A stretch of DNA of 26,228 bases from the NCBI GenBank assembly GCA_031553675.1, contig JAVBLF010000111.1, positions 1-26,228 on the forward strand, written 5' to 3'. Shown here piece by piece: positions 21,940 through 26,228 of this stretch. The position numbers and the translations under genes are program-made. This stretch comes from JAVBLF01 sp031553675. GTDB lineage: Bacteria; Bacillota; Clostridia; Christensenellales; CALWSW01. The number at the start of each line of letters is the position of its first letter. Position 1 is the first letter of the stretch. Under the pieces are notes generated by a model. The model was not told where the DNA came from and made no database searches. It saw only the letters and a program-made list of their open reading frames with translations.

Positions 21940-22020
21940 GCCCCAGTAGATCCAAAACTGATACAGGAAACGTTTTTTGTGTGCAATCACCAATCCCCCG
22001 AAGGATTTGCAAGGCGTGTA

Positions 22021-22374
22021 TCAATAAACGCCAGCAATTCGGGTATCGAGTCGTTTACAACGCTCCAAATCACATTGTTCATAGATCAGCACCAGTTCGC
22101 TTTCCACACTTCTTTTAAAGTTTTCGTCCGCTGTTTGCAACGCGTTGTAGGTCAATAGATCGACAGGGCATTGCAATGCTTCTTCCAGATCAACCTTGAG
22201 GCCAAAAAATTCGATGCCCCGCGTTCCTGGCAGAAACTCGACGAGGATATCCATATCGCTATCTGCCGTGGATTCTTCTCGCGCGATCGAGCCAAAAAAG
22301 GCGGCGCGGCGCACAGGGTAGCACGCGAAAACCGAACGCGCGAGCTCAGCGACAGATTGCATTTTTTCGCTCAT
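22021..22374 (-). CDS. MNT-type nucleotidyltransferase, no HEPN partner in view
   Basis: The 117-residue protein has the minimal nucleotidyltransferase motif FFGSIAREESTADSDMDILVEF (residues about 26-47, metal-binding Asp40 and Asp42) and an ending with PVDLLTYNAL, as in MntA/MenA-type antitoxins that AMPylate HEPN toxins. The start at 22374 follows GAGGAG. A HepT-like (DUF86) gene normally adjoins such genes, but none is found on either side. The C-terminal tail ERCKRLDTRIAGVY is longer than usual. It has its own promoter at 22471-22443. It may be an orphan antitoxin or serve another target. Confidence 0.85.
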   Translation of the reverse strand: MSEKMQSVAELARSVFACYPVRRAAFFGSIAREESTADSDMDILVEFLPGTRGIEFFGLKVDLEEALQCPVDLLTYNALQTADENFKRSVESELVLIYEQCDLERCKRLDTRIAGVY

Positions 22375-22442
22375 GCGCTCCTCCTCACTCGGACATTGCG
22401 CACCCATTTGCAAATCCCCTTCGATACAGTTCTTATACAAAC

Positions 22443-22471
22443 ATTATAAAGAAGGATCGCATTGATTGCAA
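22443..22471 (-). promoter_or_regulatory. Promoter of the nucleotidyltransferase gene
   Basis: TTGCAA (22471-22466), 17 bases, TATAAT (22448-22443) on the minus strand. Confidence 0.72.
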
Positions 22472-22547
22472 GATTCGCGTCTGGCAATGTAGCAATGCGC
22501 TCGTGAAGCCGCCCATTCGAGAAAAGCAAAAATGTGTTCGCTTTTCT

Positions 22548-22576
22548 GTTTACTTTTCCGGCGTCTGTGTTACAAT
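22548..22576 (+). promoter_or_regulatory. Promoter of the Dabb-uvrB unit
   Basis: GTTTAC with 17 bases (or TTTACT with 16) before TACAAT at 22571-22576. It precedes an AAGGAGG site at 22633. Confidence 0.6.
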
Positions 22577-22646
22577 GAAAGGACGGACAAATTTTCGAAT
22601 CCGAATGGTTCAATGCCCGAATGAGACGATCGAGAAGGAGGAACAC

Positions 22647-22928
22647 ATGTTTAAGCACATCGTTGGCATGAAGTTCAAGGACGCTGCCGAGGCCCCCATT
22701 GTCAAGGAAAAGCTCGAAGGATTGCTCGGCGTCGTGCCGACCCTCCGCACGCTCGAAGTCGGCCTGGACGAGCTCAAGTCGGAGCGCTCCTGGCATCTGA
22801 TCCTGATCACGACCTTTGACAGCAAAGAGGATTGGCTCGCCTACGACATCTACCCCGCACACGAAGCCGTCAAAGCCTACATCGCGACCGTTCGCGAATC
22901 GGGCTGCTCCTTCGACTTTCACTTTTAA
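22647..22928 (+). CDS. Dabb (stress-responsive A/B barrel) domain protein
   Basis: A 93-residue single-domain protein: MFKHIVGMKFKDAAEAP at the start, then LRTLEVGLDELKSERSWHL, TTFDSKEDWLAYDIYPAHEAV and a final strand, the pattern of dimeric ferredoxin-like Dabb barrels. AAGGAGG precedes the ATG. uvrB starts 38 bases after its stop without a terminator, so the two are probably cotranscribed. Dabb proteins have varied or unknown roles; the link with DNA repair is positional only. Confidence 0.88.
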   Translation: MFKHIVGMKFKDAAEAPIVKEKLEGLLGVVPTLRTLEVGLDELKSERSWHLILITTFDSKEDWLAYDIYPAHEAVKAYIATVRESGCSFDFHF

Positions 22929-22966
22929 CAGTAGTTCTCTCTTTAAATTGCGAAGGAAGGAAACGC

Positions 22967-25009
22967 ATGGATCGTTTTAAGATCGTTTCGGAATTCGTGC
23001 CAAAAGGGGATCAGCCCGAGGCGATCGACGCGCTCGTCGCGGGGCTGAACGCCGGAGAAAAAGCGCAGGTTTTGCTGGGCGTTACGGGCTCGGGCAAGAC
23101 CTTTACAATGGCGAACGTCATCGAGCGCGTCCAGCGCCCCACCCTTGTTCTGGCGCACAACAAAACGCTGGCGGCACAACTCTGCGGTGAGTTCAAAGAA
23201 TTTTTTCCGAGCAGCGCCGTCGAGTACTTCGTCAGCTACTACGACTACTACCAGCCCGAAGCCTACATCGCTTCGAGCGACGCCTACATCGAGAAAGTCG
23301 CGACGATCAACAGCGAAATCGACCGCATGCGCTACAGCGCGACGAGCGCTCTCAACGAGCGGCGGGACGTGATCATCGTCGCGTCGGTGAGCTGCATTTA
23401 CGGCCTGGGCAACCCGGAAGAGTACTACAAACTCAGCGTATCTCTCCGCCAAGGCATGAGCTACGATCGCGACGAAGTGCTCCGCAAGCTGGTCGACATC
23501 CAGTACGAGCGCAACGACTTCGATTTCGTGCGCGGCGTGTTTCGGGTGCGGGGCGACGTCGTCGAGATCTTCCCGGTCAACGAACTCGACAAGGCCGTCC
23601 GCATCGAATTTTTCGGCGACGAGGTCGAGCGCATCAGCGACATCAACATCGTCACCGGCGAAGTGTTGGCCAACCGCGCGCACATCGCGATCTTTCCGGC
23701 CTCGCACTACGCTACCTCGCGGCACAACATGCTCGAAGCGATGGGCGTGATCGAAGCGGACCTCGACGCCCGCCTGATCGAGCTTCGATCGCAGGACAAA
23801 CTCGTCGAAACCCAGCGCCTTGATCAGCGCACCCACTACGACCTCGAAATGATGGCCGAGATCGGGTACTGCAACGGCATCGAAAACTACTCGCGCTACT
23901 TCGACAAACGCCAGCCCGGCCAACCGCCCTTCACGCTCATGGACTACTTCCCCGAGGACTTTTTGCTGATCGTCGACGAATCCCACGCGACGCTGCCGCA
24001 GGTGCGCGCCATGTACCACGGCGACCGCTCGCGCAAGCAGACACTCGTCGAGTATGGCTTTCGCCTGCCCGCCGCGTTCGACAACCGCCCCCTCCAGTTC
24101 GACGAATTCAACGGCAAGATCAAGCAGGCGATCTACGTCAGCGCGACGCCCGCTGTCTACGAAACGGAACTGTCGCGCGGCAAGATCGTCGAACAGCTCG
24201 TCCGGCCGACCGGCCTGCTCGATCCGCCGATCGAGATCCGCCCCGTCAAAGGCCAGATCGACGACCTGCTCGGCGAGATCCGCAAAACCGCCGCCAAAGG
24301 CTTTCGCGTGCTCGTCACCACCCTGACGAAAAAGATGGCCGAAAACCTGACGGAATACCTCGAAAACATGGACGTCAACGTCCGCTACATGCACTCGGAC
24401 ATTGTCACGATCGAGCGCATGGAGATCATCCGCGATCTGCGCCTCGGCGCGTTTGACGTGCTCGTCGGCATCAACCTGCTGCGCGAGGGCCTGGACTTGC
24501 CCGAAGTCGCCCTCGTCGCCATACTCGACGCCGACAAAGAGGGCTTTCTCCGCTCCACGACCTCGCTGATCCAGACCGTCGGCCGTGCCGCGCGCAACAG
24601 TGAGTCGCGCGTGATCATGTACGCCGACAAGATCACCGACTCCATGCAGCGCACCATCGACGAAACCGAACGCCGCCGCGCGATCCAGATCGCCTACAAC
24701 GAGGAACACGGCATCATCCCGAAGACCGTCGTCAAGCGCGTCCACGACGTGCTCGAAATCAGCAAGCGCCCCACCGGCGAGCAGGAGAGCATGTCCGAGG
24801 CCGAGCGCGCCGAACGCATTGCCCTCCTGACCGAGCAGATGCGCCAGGCCGCGCTGGAGCTGGAGTTCGAAACAGCCGCCAAGCTCCGCGACGAAATGCT
24901 CAAGCTCCGCGGCGAACTCCCCGATCCCAAGGCCGAAGCCGCCAAGCCCGGGACGACGGGCTCGGGCAGAAGCCGCCGAGAACGCACGCGAAAGAGCGCC
25001 AAACGCTAG
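22967..25009 (+). CDS. uvrB: UvrABC excinuclease subunit B
   Basis: Helicase-like subunit of nucleotide excision repair that receives the lesion from UvrA and recruits UvrC. Walker A GVTGSGKT is at 38-45; the lesion-clamping beta-hairpin region YYDYYQPEAYIASSDAYIEK, LIVDESHAT, SATPAVYE, and INLLREGLDLPEVALVAILDADKEGFLR follow in order. The C-terminal UVR motif (LLTEQMRQAALELEFETAAKLRDE) binds UvrC/UvrA. The start at 22967 follows GAAGGAAGGAAACGC; earlier in-frame codons overlap the Dabb gene. The 680-residue length is normal, with a basic tail RSRRERTRKSAKR. Confidence 0.98.
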   Translation: MDRFKIVSEFVPKGDQPEAIDALVAGLNAGEKAQVLLGVTGSGKTFTMANVIERVQRPTLVLAHNKTLAAQLCGEFKEFFPSSAVEYFVSYYDYYQPEAYIASSDAYIEKVATINSEIDRMRYSATSALNERRDVIIVASVSCIYGLGNPEEYYKLSVSLRQGMSYDRDEVLRKLVDIQYERNDFDFVRGVFRVRGDVVEIFPVNELDKAVRIEFFGDEVERISDINIVTGEVLANRAHIAIFPASHYATSRHNMLEAMGVIEADLDARLIELRSQDKLVETQRLDQRTHYDLEMMAEIGYCNGIENYSRYFDKRQPGQPPFTLMDYFPEDFLLIVDESHATLPQVRAMYHGDRSRKQTLVEYGFRLPAAFDNRPLQFDEFNGKIKQAIYVSATPAVYETELSRGKIVEQLVRPTGLLDPPIEIRPVKGQIDDLLGEIRKTAAKGFRVLVTTLTKKMAENLTEYLENMDVNVRYMHSDIVTIERMEIIRDLRLGAFDVLVGINLLREGLDLPEVALVAILDADKEGFLRSTTSLIQTVGRAARNSESRVIMYADKITDSMQRTIDETERRRAIQIAYNEEHGIIPKTVVKRVHDVLEISKRPTGEQESMSEAERAERIALLTEQMRQAALELEFETAAKLRDEMLKLRGELPDPKAEAAKPGTTGSGRSRRERTRKSAKR

Positions 25010-25033
25010 GGAAACGTTAGGGGCTTCCAGTTG

Positions 25034-25119
25034 TTCGCTACGCGCTCAACCCCAGTGAATTGCACAAAAATGTGCAATTCCCGTTGAGGCTGCTCGCCTC
25101 AACGCCTTTGGAATCCCAC
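25034..25119 (-). repeat. REP-like hairpin element, copy 2 (inverted)
   Basis: Read on the minus strand it matches copy 1: TGGGATTCCAAAGG, GGCGAGCAGCCTCAACGGGA, inner stem GAATTGCAC/GTGCAATTC with a TTTTT-containing loop, then GGGGTTGAGCGCG. The inner stem differs from copy 1 on both sides and remains perfectly paired. Confidence 0.82.
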
Positions 25120-25170
25120 TTTTTCGCGAAAACAGCGAGAGATAGCCGAGAAATGCATGTTGCGGCAGGC

Positions 25171-25423
25171 GGGCGATTGGTAGCGAATCAAGTGTTACAA
25201 TCCGCAACGTGTCGAAAGGCCATTCTGTTGGAGCGGGCGATTGGTAATCGCCCCTACAGGCGCACGAACAAGGCTATCGGGATGTAGGGGCGATTATCAA
25301 TGCGAATCAAGGGTTACCAACCTAACGTATCGCGAGGCTGTTTTGCTGCAACGGGCGATTGATAATCGCCCCTACAGGCGCACAAACAAGGTTATTAGGA
25401 TGTAGGGGCGATTATCAATCGCC
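25171..25423. repeat. Palindromic GGCGATT repeats in the uvrB-uvrA gap
   Basis: Two near-identical units, 25235-25301 and 25353-25423, begin GGGCGATTGRTAATCGCCCC and end GTAGGGGCGATTATCAAT, so their ends are inverted repeats around a 30-base core (AGGCGCACRAACAAGG). A partial end lies at 25171. The spacers share GCGAATCAAG. Inverted relatives (AACCCTTGATT, AATCCTTGATTCGC) lie at 25467 and 25531. They have MITE-like geometry and no coding capacity. Confidence 0.8.
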
Positions 25424-25642
25424 TGCGTACCATAAGGATCATCCCATTTTTGCCTGAACAAAGTTCAACCCTTGATTGGCGTTATGAATCGCCCGCCTGG
25501 AAAACCCCCACTTGTTTCACCATCTGATTTCAATCCTTGATTCGCATGATCAAATGTCCGATGGGTTGGAATTTCAAATCATCGAAACAGAAATCAAGCC
25601 ATCGGACGCGGCGCAACCAAGGAACCCTGAAGACGCGTAACA
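25424..25642. other. Non-coding stretch before uvrA, remnants of repeats
   Basis: No credible gene. It holds the inverted CCTTGATT motifs and a GTCCGATGGGTTGGAATTTC/GAAATCAAGCCATCGGAC inverted pair (about 25556-25600), imperfect, like the ends of another small element. Confidence 0.5.
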
Positions 25643-25730
25643 GCGGTGCGGCTCGCGTGGAGCGAGCCACGCCGGGGGCACCGCAGGTGCATGAACGTTT
25701 TTTGTCTTACTTTTTTTCAAAAAAGTAAGC
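25643..25730 (+). repeat. Poly-T hairpin repeat, copy 2, upstream of uvrA
   Basis: GCGGTGCGGCTCGCG, GGAGCGAGCC, CGCCGGGGG, GGTGCATGAACG, TTTTTTGTC and the stem CTTACTTTTTT/AAAAAAGTAAG (25706-25729) repeat the order seen at 18923-18997. The uvrA ribosome site GGAGG begins six bases after the stem. Confidence 0.65.
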
Positions 25731-25749
25731 TGCCGGAGGCAAGTACCCT

Positions 25750-26228
25750 ATGCATGACACCATTCGCATCCGCGGGGCGCGGGAGCACAATTTAAAGAAC
25801 ATCAATTTGGAGATCCCCAGGGACGAGCTGATCGTCTTCACCGGCCTGAGCGGCTCTGGAAAGTCCTCGCTGGCCTTCGACACGATCTACGCCGAAGGAC
25901 AGCGGCGCTATGTCGAGTCGCTGTCGAGCTATGCGCGGCAGTTTTTGGGGCAGATGGAAAAGCCCGACGTCGATCACATCGAGGGGCTGTCGCCCGCGAT
26001 CTCGATCGACCAGAAATCGACCAGCCACAACCCGCGCTCGACGGTCGGCACGGTCACGGAAATCCACGACTACCTGCGCCTGCTCTTCGCCAACATCGGC
26101 ATCCCCCATTGCCCGAAGTGCGGCAAGCCCATCGTCCGCCAAAGCATCGACCAGATGGTCGACGCGGTGATGGCACTCGGCGATGGCGTGCGCGTGCAAG
26201 TGCTCGCGCCGGTCGTGCGCGCGCGCAA
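25750..26228 (+). CDS. uvrA: UvrABC excinuclease subunit A, N-terminal part
   Basis: Damage-sensing ATPase of nucleotide excision repair. The 159 codons in the window include the first Walker A GLSGSGKS (32-39), the family signature FDTIYAEGQRRYVESLSSYARQF, the UvrB-binding region start (SPAISIDQKSTSHNPRSTVG) and the first zinc pair CPKCGKP. The ATG at 25750 has GGAGG about ten bases upstream, immediately after the poly-T hairpin. The gene runs off the right edge. It is the partner of uvrB but separated by 740 bases of repeats. Confidence 0.97.
   Translation, partial: MHDTIRIRGAREHNLKNINLEIPRDELIVFTGLSGSGKSSLAFDTIYAEGQRRYVESLSSYARQFLGQMEKPDVDHIEGLSPAISIDQKSTSHNPRSTVGTVTEIHDYLRLLFANIGIPHCPKCGKPIVRQSIDQMVDAVMALGDGVRVQVLAPVVRAR

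Noticed and set aside
21940..22020. HEPN toxin gene downstream of the nucleotidyltransferase
   Set aside because: The 80 bases to the next promoter hold no open frame of useful length on the minus strand.
22943..24745. 600-codon leftward open frame opposite uvrB
   Set aside because: It is a shadow caused by GC-rich codon usage of uvrB; no ribosome site and His/Asp/Val-rich composition. The same holds for long frames opposite thrS (16193-17368), the acyl-CoA ligase (18993-20072) and the S11-like gene (12807-13664).

Overview
The window looks like the chromosome of a GC-rich Clostridia-type Firmicute (Christensenellales or a relative is my guess; no rRNA or marker tree was available). The main clues are two T-box leaders, a cobalamin riboswitch, strong AGGAGG ribosome sites and uvrB followed by uvrA. 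Positions 1 to about 10140 are the integrase end of a prophage that continues off the left edge. From about 10141 onward is host chromosome, more GC-rich and crowded with intergenic hairpin repeats.

Prophage. A leftward early operon (5586 to 1) carries small zinc-ribbon proteins, a helix-turn-helix protein, a Gam-like host-nuclease inhibitor, an ERF single-strand annealing protein, an HNH nuclease, a Lin1244/DUF4373 replication protein with an apparent 1-nt frameshift, and a DnaC-like helicase loader. Genes are tightly packed, often with ATGA overlaps, and several are below 61 codons. To its right is the lysogeny region: a DUF5067-like lipoprotein, two helix-turn-helix regulators, a conserved 85-residue protein, divergent promoters with palindromic operators, a RhuM-family gene and a tyrosine integrase. 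The integrase ends beside a tRNA 3'-end sequence that I take as the attachment site. Just upstream of rhuM is a short ORF that copies the first codons of the integrase, a fossil of gene replacement.

Host, 10141-15040: L,D-transpeptidase, AlkD-like DNA alkylation repair protein, an isoprenylcysteine-methyltransferase-like membrane enzyme, a D-Ala-D-Ala carboxypeptidase homologue that has lost all three active-site motifs, and a C39-like lipoprotein with a long 5' leader. Host, 15400-15815: a complete small leftward unit made of promoter, cobalamin riboswitch, 44-codon ORF and terminator, with no recognisable B12 gene. This is the most unusual item here.

Host, 15880-22400: thrS behind a threonine T-box; a single-pass membrane protein; then a leftward unit of T-box (specifier read as GUC, valine), XRE-cupin regulator and AMP-forming acyl-CoA ligase; then an orphan MNT-type nucleotidyltransferase. 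Host, 22548-26228: a Dabb-domain protein, uvrB, a 740-base repeat-filled gap, and the start of uvrA. At least four intergenic repeat types are present. One occurs both beside the acyl-CoA ligase and after uvrB, in opposite orientations, with stem changes that keep the hairpin paired.
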